In this document: positions 34,238-47,895 of the stretch, in pieces
How the letters are laid out: every line of letters begins with the position of its first letter
Position numbering within the stretch: position 1 is the first letter of the stretch
Assembly (NCBI RefSeq): GCF_017654505.1
Contig: NC_054555.1
Location: forward strand, 8,301,835-8,365,834
From: Polyodon spathula
Taxonomy: Eukaryota > Chordata > Actinopteri > Acipenseriformes > Polyodontidae
Reading direction: 5' to 3'
DNA: 64,000 nucleotides
Translations under genes and position numbers: made by a program
Notes under the pieces: model-generated
Database searches by the model: none
Told to the model about the DNA's origin: nothing
The model's input: the letters and a program-made list of their open reading frames with translations, nothing else

Positions 34238-36110
34238 ACTATTTAGCAAATATATGCGCAGCTAGGGCAAAAATGACAGCGTTAGTGAACTGCAGTGACA
34301 GCACACAAAAATGTGATTTAGAAGTCGGGTCTCATGCATGAGCTAACGCATATCAAACAGCAAAACATGTGCTCAGCCAATCAAAACACAGTGGGGGGAG
34401 TAAGGTTACAACCAATATGGATTCAACATTCCCTTTAGTACCTGTGTGTCTGTGATAGCGAATGAATGGCATTTCGAAACCCAAAAAAGGAGACGACAAA
34501 AACGCAAAAAATAAAAAAATGTCCAGCAGCCCAAGTAAGGAGGATGACCAAGCCCCTCAGGCAAGGCTACAAAATGTTTTTTTTTTAGAAGCTCAGTGGT
34601 GGAGAGTGAATACTTACAAAATAAAAAAAAGTCATCTATAAGGCTTTGTCTGACCCAGCATCTGCTACCTCCGCCACTGGGCTTTCAAGTTCAGGATCTG
34701 CTTCCATCAAACCCTGTAATCTTTCCTCTGTAACTTCAACACCCATTACAGAGAGCTGTTATGTAAAACACAACCAGCCAGGATGACATTGCTAACCTTC
34801 TCTGTAGTGTTCCCCCAGAGATATCCAAACATCGGAATCACATTTTAAAGACTCCAAATGTTTGCTCAATTACAGTACATCTACATTTAAAGGTACAATT
34901 ATGGTTCTGTTCGGCAGGGGTCGTAGGGTTGAGCAGCAGTCAGTACCGTTGTCCCCTATCAATGATCCTCTCAGACTGTCATCCCGCTGAAACACAACTG
35001 CCACCTGTGAATTAGCAGCAATAAATGAGTCATGAGCAGAGCCAGGATGGTTTGCATACACACTTGTAATGTAGTTGTTGGCATCACACACTTCTTGCAT
35101 GTTGACAGAACAGGTCCCCTTACAATATATGTGGAGGTGCCTATTCTGTGTTGGTGCATGTACTGCACATGTGTGCAGTCGAAGGCTCCTAGGACACCAG
35201 AAAACCCATACCTCCCAAGAAAACCCTGCTTTATACTGACTGTTCTTGCAGCTCGTGAGAGACCTGGAAATGAACAAATTCTGCTGCCCGCTTTACTAAA
35301 GCTTCAGCTACATCCACGCACAGCCAACTGGCTCATGTCTGAAGTATATGTTTTTCACATATGAAACAAAAAAACCCAACATTTTTTAAACAAAATCAAT
35401 TTCCACTAACAATACATACTTTCTATATTGCAACAGATAGCCAACACTTATGGAGTAAAATAGGTTTTATGGGTGTGATTCACAAAATATTTAGGTCGCA
35501 AATATTTATGGCTTTACAGTAAACCACAGTACATTGGAACGAGCCAGTGACATAAAATGTTAATGCAGCAGGTACCCTTACTACAGGCAAACAGTGTGCT
35601 CCTTCCAGGTCAGCCTGAAGCAGTTGGCTGATTATTTGTGTTTTAGGCAAAATTGCTGCATATATTGTGTGTCAGACAGACTTTGAAAAGACAGATGACT
35701 TCTAAATATTTGGGGACGTCTCCTCCTCCTCCTTTCTCTTTGTCTGGCCACGTAGAAATCCAGTGGACACTCCATATTTCTTTTATTTCTCTTTCTTCTC
35801 TCTCTCTTTTCTTTGCCTGCTTCCCTGGTAGTTTCACCGGTATTTCTAGTCGACCAATTAAAACGCAAACGCTAACACTGTTGATGGTTTGCTAAATCGT
35901 TACATTTGTATGAGGACACTCCCCTAAAGTTCAGCCCATGTCCAGCGCTAATGCTGACTTGCTGGGTGGGCACTAAAACAAGATTGCTAAGTCACATAGG
36001 TGGATAAAGTCTGTTTGCCCACAAGTGTGCCTGATTGTGATGCGCTAACTGTCCCCAAAAGTGTTTCATGATTGCCTTGGGGGTTTGAGATCGTTGCTAA
36101 ATAGGGCCCA
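34238..36110 (-). mobile_element. PIF/Harbinger DNA transposon relic
   Basis: The broken transposase at 34640-35868 is bracketed by a short inverted match: CTATTTAGCAA at about 34239-34249 and its complement TTGCTAAATAG at about 36094-36104. These could be what is left of the terminal inverted repeats. The span would be about 1.9 kb. The transposase is clear but the element ends are tentative. Confidence 0.5.
34640..35868 (-). pseudogene. Harbinger-type (HARBI1-like) transposase, degraded
   Basis: Read from right to left: a basic N-terminus (RRRRRR, PQIFRSHLSF), a helix region with LLQADLEGAHC and TGSFQ (TGSFQ at 35548-35534), DCTHV with the first catalytic Asp (35180-35166), VNMQEVCDAN and GSAHDSFI (35043-35020) around the second catalytic region, IGDNG (about 34960), and an EQTFGVFK-like end with the Glu (34867-34844). 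This is the order of DDE transposases of the PIF/Harbinger superfamily and of the host gene HARBI1. The parts lie in different frames with stops between them; the longest single frame is 34870-35277. It is therefore a dead transposon gene of about family length (roughly 350-400 codons). Confidence 0.8.
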
Positions 36111-38477
36111 ATGTGTTTCCCCGATAATTTATGACTTTTTACTGATTTTCAAAAGCCAGCTTGTTTGTTTCCATCAAGCAAGCATATACCCGCTCTCCAG
36201 TTCTGCATACCAAGATTGTTGACAGATGGCAGTTGAACCTGAAGTTTTCTGACAAATGAAAAGTCTGCTTCCCTTAGTTAAGCTATTTGAAAAGACACAC
36301 AGACCTCAAAGGGGCTATTATATTATGTTCCTTGTTTGTATTAGTCTTACTGTACCTTCAATATTGAACCACTTTTTAAAAATAGAGTTTATGGCATAAC
36401 AACAATTGTGAATATCGCACCCTGACACAAATTTATCACAGTCTGGCCAATTACAATTAATATAGCCAGAGTATTAAGGTAATGCAATTTCATAACTGGA
36501 CTCCATTAGTGTGCATTCCTGACAAGCCATTAGACATGCAAAGCAAATGTTGTCCCTGATGTTTATGCTTTAGTGACATTGACTCAAGCTTTCAATTAAC
36601 ATAATAAACACAGAAGAGAAAAATGCATTAATGTATTCATAGATCAAAATTCAAATTTGAATGGAGGAGATGGGAAGGAAATACTGTGCTTGCTGCTGGC
36701 AGGCAGCAATTACAATTTCAGTCATTTTTTTTTTATTGGGAGGGAAAAATAACTATTTATCATATATCGCTCAAGCTTTTGAAAAACTGCCTGTGATTCT
36801 CCAGATTTTTTATTGCAGGAGCTTGATTTTGTGCCCACTTATCAAAAAAAGGCTTTCTTTTAGTGTGCAGACTCCCATAAAAAATGGTGTACAGTGTTGT
36901 GTCTACACAGCTGAACAGTTCAATCCTTGATCAAACCATGACACTCATAGGCCACTGATTTTAATTATATATTTATTTTTACTGTTTTACTAACTCATTG
37001 TTTACAAACTTTTAATCACTCAGGACAAAATAAGTAAAGCAATACCAAATCAGACAAGAAATAAAACTACTTTTTCAAGAATGCAATATAGCTCATTACC
37101 AGTGCAGTATATGAAATAAGCATACAACGTTTGGGGAGATAGCTTAAACTCATGGTCAAGGAATCATTTGTTGAAAGGAAGGCCTAGCCACTTAAGGCCT
37201 CAATCTACTCACTTGGTTTTAGTAAAAGCTGTGTATGGGTGTAATACTAAATATATCAAGCACAGGACCTGTGGTTGAAGTCAAATTCAAAGATTTAAAT
37301 GTGTAACTTCGATGCGCAGTCTACAGTTGGAGCCTTCTCAGGTAGTGATAAGCAGTTTGCACAACATTCAGTTAATAAGTTCAAGAATAAAAAAGTGTTT
37401 ATTAGAAACAATTTGACACTTCTGCATAAAAAAGGTTATGCTAATACATTGACAATGTGCTAGCTGTGCAATTTTGGATTTTTTGTTTCTACCCAAGGGA
37501 AAACTGAAGCCAGGTTGAGGTACACTTTAAAAGGTAACTTTTCCTTGCTGTTGCATACACATCTGTCTAACTTGTGCATGTATGTATATAAATATCATGG
37601 GGGTTTCACACCCCTGCTATTTTCCACATTTGCTCCAAAATTTGGAGAACTCAAGGCTACTCAATTACTTCAGAACAGAGTGCAGAAGATATTCAGGTGT
37701 TATTCCTGTGATATTCAACTGGAATTCATTATGAATTTGCAGTCATTATTTTAAAGTGTTGCCTATATTTCATATCCAGTTAAGTCATACCATTATCAGG
37801 CTGACATTGGAGATTTTGGTTTAATTAAAATATTCAGGAGTTTTTTTGTTTTGTTTTTTTCTCTCTCAGGACATGTTAAAATGCAATACAGTCTGGAGTA
37901 AATAAAAACCCATTAAAATAAATATATTAACTTTTGTATGCCCTGGATGGAAACATACAAAATGAAGAGAGACTATGTATAGTAGAATTATTTGAATCGA
38001 CTACCTCACTATTTTACGGACCTTTTGTCTACTTATATAATTGTAATTCTTGTTAAATGCTGAAGAATACTATATGGGGTGGGTGTGGTGTGGGTGGGGC
38101 GTCAACCTTTGTGGAGAACTAGATTATTAAAATGAATCTCCCTCTCATTTAACACTTCTGAAATGAAATAAGGATCATGTTTGTCTTCAAGTAAGTTAGA
38201 CAAGATGCATGGATTTTGTTACTTCCCCACCTTATCGACATAGCATGATTTGTATTGTAAGGTTTACTGATTTGCTTCTGTCAGAGCTATGAGAAAGAAT
38301 ATATTTTTTTTTAGTTCTAGGGCAGCGGTTATGCGTATCGTTGGCAAATATAATGCAGGGTGGGCTCACATTTTTTTTAATTATCCCAGTGCTGTTCCTT
38401 ACCATCAAACTAGTTTGGATGATGAAATCAGGCTAGCCAAAGCTATTTAATTGACCTGAAGAAAATGAATATGCCAA
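36111..38477. other. Unassigned intergenic DNA
   Basis: No gene recognised. A repeat-free block at about 36490-36640 could be conserved DNA. The frames at 36661-36930 and 37515-37754 have no known domain. Confidence 0.5.
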
Positions 38478-38480
38478 TTA

Positions 38481-38879
38481 CACCATGTAACAATTTTTAT
38501 TTATTTTTTTGTTCCTGGGTAGTAAGTGTTATTTCCTAATTGCTTATGCCTCAAAAGTATAGAAGATACTTAAATACAGTATAATCGTAAATCTCGAAAA
38601 ACTACTCACTTCTAAATCTTTTGTAGTCATTTTTGTATTACTTTAGTATAAATACATGTTAATTTGGATTCATATGTTGTTTTTTTTCTGACTTTATGTG
38701 AACGAAAAGACACACATTTGCCCGTTTTCCCATTGGAAATAGTGACATTTTGAAATATCACTGTCCTGGTCACAAAAGCAAAGTTTGTGGGGAATAATAG
38801 CCATTTTCTATACTTTTGAGGCATAAGCAATTAGGAAATAACACTTACTACCCAGGAACAAAAATTGTGTTACATAGTG
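38481..38879. mobile_element. MITE with long inverted repeats and TTA duplication
   Basis: The left arm (38481 to about 38562) and right arm (about 38812 to 38879) are inverted copies: CACCATGTAACAATTTTT against CACTATGTAACACAATTTTT, then GTTCCTGGGTAGTAAGTGTT and CTTATGCCTCAAAAGTATAG in perfect match. TTA stands at 38478-38480 and at 38880-38882. A 3-bp TTA duplication is the habit of PIF/Harbinger elements. The left arm has a small T-rich insertion. The middle (about 250 bp) encodes nothing known. Confidence 0.8.
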
Positions 38880-38882
38880 TTA

Positions 38883-39528
38883 TACATATGCATACATAAG
38901 AGACACAGTAGAACCTGTATTTAAAGTACAGTTCATATGTGTACAGGTGTATGTGTGTATTCTCATGGCTTGGCTCAGCACATTGAATTGAATGGAAATC
39001 CAAGGGCTGAATCCAAAAGGGCAGCTTCACGGTTCAAGGATGAATGTTTTCCAGGTCAGCTAAAGAGAAAGCTCTGTACATGTCTTTAAATAATAATTTC
39101 CAGATGATTTTTTTATTGTCAAAATATAAATTGACTCAAATCACCTTTAAATGTGAACATTATCTCTTTCCAAGAGCTACTGCTGCTGCTGAATTCAAGA
39201 AAAGGCCAGTTGTTGGATTGTTATTTATCAGACTATAATGATGTAAACCTATTGATTATAAATGGGTTGGATTAAACTGCACCAGTTTGTTATTTAAATA
39301 AATATAGCCTACAATTAGTAACTGTGGATATCATATATACCAAACAGCCTTCAAAGCTTCCAATGCCAATTAAACAGTGTTGGCAGTGAAGTACAATTCT
39401 GGATGAAGATCTGGCGCAGTCATTGTAAATATTTTACTGAATTGAAAACAGCTGATTTTCAGATTGATCTTCTCCTGCGTAGGCCTTCTTAATGTTGCCA
39501 GAAATAGATAGAAACCAGACACTAATGG
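38883..39528. other. Unassigned intergenic DNA
   Basis: Nothing recognised. The short frames at 38848-39030 and 39044-39238 show no domain. Confidence 0.5.
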
Positions 39529-40185
39529 GGTACTGTGACAAAATGCCCGTCCCTGTGTATATTATCTGTTATATGTTACGTGTGGTGTTTTAAATGTTAA
39601 TGTATAGTCATTGGTACACAGGATATAAACGGGTCTGTGTAACACAAGTGTTTAAAATGTATATTTGTATTTAGGCACGAGGATTGCACAGCACTTCACG
39701 TGCAAGTACAAAGTAATAATATGTGAGTACGGGGAATTGCACATTCACGTGCAGTTGTACCGAGACTCCAATTGAATGATTGATTAGCAAATCGAGTCTT
39801 GGTACAGCTGCATAAAAGCAGCATGCTTTCACCCACTCGGGGTTGGGTGTTTGGTGAGTGGAGAACGGGAGAGAGAGGAGGTGAAATTTAATAACAATTG
39901 CTGTTGCATGCTGGTGGGACCAGCACGATACTTGTGTATTTAAAACTCACCGTGTTTGTCAGTGTGTCTGTCCGTGCATCGTGTTGTTAAGTATAGTCCG
40001 TTTTTTGTTTATCTATTTGTTTTGGCGAATGTACCGTGTCCTGCCTTTTGTCTGTTTAAAACCCTTTTATTTACAATAAACCGGCGCAAGCAAGCGTCTC
40101 ATCAATTCACTTAATCTGTTTTGTCTTGGTGTATTCCCTTCCTGGTTCTGACGTCACTCACTCCGGCCGTCTTTGTGACAGGTAC
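39529..40185. repeat. 5-bp target-site duplication GGTAC around solo LTR-B
   Basis: GGTAC at 39529-39533 and GGTAC at 40181-40185 touch the two LTR ends. Confidence 0.9.
39534..40180 (+). mobile_element. Solo LTR-B, complete (647 bp)
   Basis: It starts TGTGACAAAATGCCC and ends GTCTTTGTGACA. It contains a TATA-like CATAAAAGCAGC (about 39811) and the signal AATAAA (about 40076), as in a working LTR. Its first 208 and about 160 bp recur at 9350 and 62195. It shows no overall similarity to the Gmr1-like LTR beyond the shared TGTGAC start, so it is a different family. Confidence 0.88.
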
Positions 40186-43020
40186 ACAGTATGTTATTAT
40201 ATGGGATTGGTCATGTTTGACAGGCAACACTGTCTTACAGTATGTAAATAGTGCTGCATTAACTCCAGTAATGGCACTATATTAACCACACTTTACTATA
40301 CAATACATGACTGCTTGAAATATGTCAGTATTTCTCCATGCACAGTACAAACTAGTTTATCATCAATATATTACTGCCTTAGCACTAAAAGCTTGACAAT
40401 AATGGTTTTGCTGGTTATGTACCTTGTTTCAGTTTATTTATTGCATTATATTTTACACAAATGTCAAAAGCATTGTATTTCACAGTGTTATATATTATAT
40501 AGTATAGTATTATGTTGACACTTTTTGTGTAGTCATACCTGCCAAATATAATATATAACTGTTATTCAAAAACAAAGAACAGTAACTGGTTTAGTAAAGT
40601 CTTGATCATAAGCACCGACTATCATTCAACATCAATTTTAATATTTGGTCGAGATTCTATTGTGTTTATGACACTCCGCCTGGGATGAGCTGTCACATGA
40701 GTTTGTGTACAGGGCAGGATTGGAGGATTGGTGGGCGTGCCCTGGTGGCGTGCATCACAATAAAAGCTGAGAGACCTTGAGGCTGCGGCCAAGGAGAAGA
40801 TCGTCCATTCTACCCTGTCCACAAACATGTCTGTCATAAAAAAAACTAACCAAACACTGAGTGTGGAACTGGAATCAGGGTTTGTGTTATTATTCAGGGT
40901 AGGGATTAGTTTAGGCTCTCTGAAATCCCAGAAGTATAGCGAAAAGTGTGTTAGCGGGACCTCCTTGATTAGCAGAGTAGTACTAGCCATATTCACTGCA
41001 TATTTTGTTTCATAGTTGTGTTTTTGTTTTGACCATTTTGTACATTTGTTGTAAGATCACCCATGAGATATCATGGCTGGCATACTCATGCAGTATTTTT
41101 CATTTACTGTAAATGATTCCTGGAGACCACAGCCGTGTCTCTCCCCGTCTGTCAAAGGATTACCCACAACCACCTTTTATAGACAATTTCTCATAAATGT
41201 TTCACTCAGGTCTTTGAGGATATATGTTGCTGCTCTTTTCATAACAGTTTCTACAACTCAATACCTGATGGCTATCTTCTTTTCATCATGCCTTTCAACT
41301 CAATCCAACAAAGTTCGATTGGTTTCATAACTGGAAAGAGTGCAGAACACAATATTTGGAGATGGATTGCAGGGGAACCATCAACAGAGGGTGTCAATAT
41401 GTATATAGAATTATAAATTAACCATCAGTGTTCTCAGTTTTCATATACTGATGTTTTTTGTTTTTTTTTGTGGTTTGTTTTCTCCCTCAAGTCACACATT
41501 CTTTGGGTTCTATTTGTAACTAATACATTTTCTCATGGTTGAGATGCCTAATGACTGAATTTCCCTTTGCTTCAGGGAAATTAATTCTGCTTTGGCTTCT
41601 AATTGGTACAGTAGATAACACATAGTTTCAAAAAGCAGGCAGGAGAATTCCTGGTTGAAACTTTGTGCCTTTGAGCTGAGATTGATATGGCTTGGTTTGC
41701 AGGATATGGAAAACGTGTTCAAACTGTGACATGATCGTTGAAAAGGTAGATGAGATGTAATTAACCCATGTTCAGTTGACATTATTTTAAATTCTATTTA
41801 TTTTTGAGAAAAATCTACCATTATAAGGACCTAGAAGTTCCATTTATGTTTGATGAGGATCTTACTGCTGTTTAGGTTTCTACTTCACAGTATAAATCAC
41901 ACAAAAAAGAAATAAAGCTTAAAAATACCTAAATATTAAGTGAATATGTTGAGTATAGTGTGTCTCATATTATAACGTTTTGCAGTTTGAGCAGCCTCAC
42001 TTCAAAGAACTCTATAAACTGACATATCTTATTACCTTATAATATAGAACTGGATGTGTATTAGCTTAGACCACTTGAATCACAAGATTACCAAAAAAAG
42101 GTGCAAAGTGTGGTGTTTTAGGGGTTCTCATTTTCCAAATGCCCTTTAAAAAAAATTATACAAGCAGTTAACTGCAATTTAATATGGGCTTTCAGGAACA
42201 TGAGAACAAAAAGCTCTTCCCCACTCTATTACAACACACAGGGCAGCTTTTAGCAGTGAAAAAGTGGTCTCAATTTTCACCTAGCCCTGGCAAATACTGT
42301 GTCCTTCATTTTTACATTCCTTCTAACAGTACCAGGAGGCAAGTACCACACATGTTCACACAAACACACACGCACACATATATGTCCAAAAAAACAACTT
42401 TGATCTGTGTGCGTGGATGTAGTGTGTTTTGGAATGGAGCCAAGGTAACAGCGTGGAGTGTAACAAATCTGGGATTAGAGTCTCCTCAGAGGCAAACAGC
42501 CGACGGAGGCAGAGAGTGTGTCCCGACGTTTGATCTGCCAGCTTCCTGATGCTCTCAGCCTGAGTTCATCAAAGCCAACCTTCATGTGCACTACACCAGA
42601 GATACATTAAGGATATATAATAAACAGATTTCTAGACAACTGTCAAGAACACATTGAGGAGCACTACGGTACTGCCCTCTAGTTGGTTTCCATTGACAGG
42701 TAATTAACACACCAGCATATCTGATTTATGCACAATTGGATCAATTAGTAAAATAAATGTATGTCTATTTCATTGATTGATTTATGATTTTACCCCCGCA
42801 GGCTGAAAGCCAACATATTCTTCGCTGATACACTGTAATTTACTAATACACTTAACCCTAAAATGAAAATAGACTTTTAAATAGATAATATTTAAGAAAA
42901 GCATGGGTCACTTTAAGCTTCCGTTTGTCTTGCCTTCCTTGTTTTTTTCCTTGAGAGATGTTTGGGGTTATTGCCTCCACATGCTATAAAAAAGAGAAGA
43001 AAAAAAGTACTGTACTGTAC
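40186..43020. other. Unassigned intergenic DNA
   Basis: No gene recognised. Around 40640-40990 the composition is richer in GC and a 124-codon minus frame (40622-40996) overlaps a plus frame; neither shows a motif. A repeat-free block at about 42400-42560 is also unexplained. Confidence 0.5.
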
Positions 43021-43290
43021 TGTGTGGAGCCTATGTGAAACCACAGTGTTTGGTTAAAAGTATAAACTGTGTGAAACAAGTGTGTTTGGCTGGTAAACTT
43101 GGCTTAGCCATCCAGTGAGCTAGTTAAGGCCTGTTCCAAATGTAGTTAGGCTTTGTGGGAGCTAGGTTTTGTTTTGTTTAATTTGATTATGTAAATAATA
43201 AAAGTGCGCTATAAGCCTTCAACTGCAACCTCCAGCCTGTTTGTGTTTTCCTGCTGTTTCTGCCTTAACCCTCAGCCACTCTTTCACACA
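43021..43290 (+). mobile_element. Possible solo LTR or 3' end of an old retroelement
   Basis: It starts TGTGTGGAGCC and ends CTTTCACACA, with an AATAATAAAAGT signal near 43195 and a following C/T-rich part, an LTR-like layout. The middle resembles 19810-19915. No target duplication could be found, so ends and class are open. Confidence 0.35.
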
Positions 43291-44769
<1,479 letters not shown>

Positions 44770-45107
44770 TACAGCTATTATATGGTCAAAAGTTTTGCAT
44801 CACCTAGAATTTTAGGATTGAGACAAAACAAAACAAAAGACATGACCATAGCTTTGATCTTTTATTTAACATCATGTAATCAAAGAAACTGCAAAATTAC
44901 ATTGCAGAAGTCTACCAGAAGCCATAATAGAAGTATAGTATTTCATGTTAAACGTCAACATTTTTGTCATTTTTTCGTTAAGTGAATGGAAAACTACAGC
45001 GGCATAAATTTCAATATGTTAACGTAACATTATTCAACAGGTTTCATTAGACTTTAAGAAGTTAGTTAATTCTACAGGGTGATGCAAATCTTTTGGTTAT
45101 AGCTGTA
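44770..45107 (+). mobile_element. Tc1-type MITE, complete (338 bp)
   Basis: It begins TACAGCTATTATATGGTCAA and its other end, on the minus strand, begins TACAGCTATAACCAAAAG. Both arms then run into TTTGCATCACC. The ends include the TA target, as in Tc1/mariner elements. There is no transposase, so it depends on another element. A second copy lies at 50170-50471 in reverse. Confidence 0.8.
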
Positions 45108-47611
45108 TTTGAATTAGCTGACTAAAGGTGGATTTACACATACTTAACTCAAGCAGGGCTAGCAACACAAAAAGCACAATTGCCTCCCATGTATTTCAAT
45201 GCGAATGTCCTCACTGCTGAAAAGCGTCTTTCCCGATTGCTCTCTACAATGATTTTTTCATCCTTACCCATGGCTGCTGTACATAGTAGCCAATCATAAT
45301 GAAGCAAAAAGTGTGGGGAGGGGGGTACTGTTCTGTCATCACAACTGAGTTGGAGAGAACACCAACATGAAGAATCGGAGAGTTACAGAATAAAAATATA
45401 CAATCAGCTATATAGGGCAAAATAGATTTACATTTACTTAAAATGTAATGTAATAATACAAAACCACATGTCCCTCATAGAAAGCAGTTATAAGTCACTT
45501 CTACTCATATAGAGAAGCAACGTTTGGAACCAAAGCATTACAATCATTAAATGCTAAGTGGATAATTTAGTAATGTGCTACTGTAAGTGGCCACACCATT
45601 TTACCTAAGTGTCATCAAAGAAATGGAGTGTATCTCAAGCTGTGTAACTAGTCTTATGCTTTGCGAACGTGAGCTTAAATACCAAACACAGAAAAAGAGC
45701 GATGTATCATGTAGTCATATAGATTAGGTCTGCATAAGCAGTCTGCTTTCACATGCAAAGCTTTTCCTTTGCCTTTCCCTTATATAACTTTACCACGTTG
45801 TTTTTGCACTTTTACCCTGCTTTTCCATGGTAATGCCATGTACTAACCATAATTTACCCTGGTTTACCATGTTTATTAAACCTCATTGTTCTTTTCATTG
45901 CTTTCCTATCCTTTACTATGCTTTGACTATACTTTATTATGCTTTGTTATGCTTTTACTATGGTAAACTTTTATAAGGTTTCTATGAAACCAAGTTTGAT
46001 GTTTAGATGTCAACGAAGGATTGAGTCAGATCCCAATGTATTAACTCTACTGAAATGGTTTCAAGGGCAGCCCCAAAGATGAGGCCTATTTTTCTTTTAA
46101 CTGATGTATTGTTTCCCAATTCAAAATGAAGGGCTATAATCCAATTTTAGCTCTTGCAGTTTAAAGATAATTCAGTAGATGTTATCTCTTTTTGATAAAG
46201 GGGTTCTTATTTGAATGTCAGTAAAAGCTTTCAATACTTTATTTTCTAAATATACTGTAGATATTTAATGCCCAGTACCGATAAATGGCTTTGGTTGAAA
46301 TGTAATATAGCATGAGCAAGACACAATGCACTAAATATAAAACATTCATATTGGGGTGTACAAACATGAGCCATTGTTGATCCTTAAAAAAAAAATAAAA
46401 AAAAAAATAAATGTAGATGCTATTTTCTTTTATACTCACGGTTGTGTTGTTTATTATTTATATACAAAAATCAAGAAAAAGGTGTTGAGTAAATTGCAGG
46501 TGCACATACAGTGCTGAAAATACTGTAAATAATTCAGAATATAAAGGATTACAAGGTATAGGTGATTCCTTGTGGTAGCTCCCAGAACTGGAAGAAAGCA
46601 CTTAATATGTTCTGTACTGACAATGCTTTGCATGGCTCTTTGAAAGGTATTAAAAAGCTAAAGAACCTTAGCAAAAACACGCAGTACAGAAAGGGTTAAG
46701 TGGCAAGTGAATTCCGGCATTTCAGTAGATGTGATGCTGGCATCTTCCCCCAAAAGACTGAAGTCTAAACACTGTTTTTGCCCTGTTGCTTTTGTCGGCT
46801 CACTCGCCTTAGAAACGTGTGAATACGCCAACCGCAATGATGGGGTCGCCATTAAGACGTTGAATTCTGAACATGTTGTTTTGGCCTATTATTTCACCTT
46901 GCTTGCCTCCATTTGTCCCAGTCTCGCTCAGATTGTGTGTGTGTGTGTGTGTGTAGATCCAACTTAACTTTCATCAGTTGCAATCTACATTAATAACAGA
47001 TCACTTACATGACTGTGTAGAAAAGTTACTTTTTTTTTTTTTTACACAAACCTAAAAAAACAATATGTTGAAAGAGGAAGTAATATGTATTGATGTTATC
47101 AGGGAACATGTATTGCAGCTATTAGATTACTATATGAACAGGTTATGTGAAATTAAACAGATTTTATGAATGTTGTACATATTTAATTAACACTGTATAT
47201 ATTGCTCATTCAAGTATTGCCTTAAAAGGAATGTCATAACATTTTCCGTTCAAACAAGAGCAGTAAAATATACATTAATCAAAAAGGATAATATAGGAGA
47301 CAAATTGCTATAATGATGTAAAATGAACGCTTGTCTAATTCACTTAATTTATGGTAGAGGATGTTTCTTTAGGGAAGAGCAGCTCATAACTAGGTCATGC
47401 TTGTCCCTCTCCAGTTGTGAGAAGGCATTGGCTGCCTTTCCTAAAACTCTCTGAAACATTAAGACAGTCCAGAATTGTTATAAGCCAGTGAAACATCAAT
47501 TTCCCATTTTTAGGGCTTCTTGAAAAAGTTATTTTTGTACTACCAAGCAAAGATGAAGCATCTGCTTTCTGAATAGCTTTAGAGAACAGGGGGTATTCAT
47601 AAAGTGTTATC
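45108..47611. other. Unassigned intergenic DNA with short repeats
   Basis: No gene recognised. It includes the degenerate repeat at 45795-45975, an A-rich run near 46385-46412, a (GT)n run at about 46936-46954 and a poly(T) at about 47031-47043. Confidence 0.5.
45795..45975. repeat. Degenerate tandem repeat with TTACCATG/TTTACTATG units
   Basis: Recurring words such as TTTACCATG, TTTACTATG, TATGCTTT and CCATGGTAA, spaced about 10-20 bp apart, sometimes inverted. It looks like an old short-period satellite. Confidence 0.6.
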
Positions 47612-47895
47612 TCACTTAAGCACAAAGGTCGGCCCTGCAGGTGTTCGTCTGAGCTCACCAGGCGTCTGCCCAGTAGGGTCTACTGTAGCACAGTGAAGAG
47701 AAACAATAGCTGCCGCTCGTGCTTCCCTAACCTGCTGGAGCACCAGAACCAATTGGATGCTCCCTCTACAATCATCATGAAAACAAGAGACACTGCACAA
47801 CCAGGACGCAAACCTGTGCTTCCCTGACTGTATGACTCACCCTGCACACAACACCATTGTGCTTTTATCAGGTGAGCTACTCGGGGACCCCTAAG
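47612..47895 (-). mobile_element. tRNA-derived SINE
   Basis: On the minus strand, from about 47890, GAGTAGCTCACCTGATAAAA fits an A box and GGTTTGCGTCC (about 47806-47816) a B box, at tRNA spacing. About 180 bp of body follows. It differs from the SINE at 4325. The overlapping minus frames here are not genes. Confidence 0.6.

Noticed and set aside
34870..35277. A host HARBI1 exon
   Set aside because: Neighbouring blocks of the same protein lie in other frames with stops between them, so it is a decayed transposon gene.
36661..36930. Possible small gene with a cysteine-rich start
   Set aside because: No homology recognised; AT-rich context and a homopolymer inside; likely a chance frame.
40622..40996. 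124-codon minus-strand frame in a GC-richer patch
   Set aside because: No domain, signal or splice context recognised; the overlapping plus frame is equally open.
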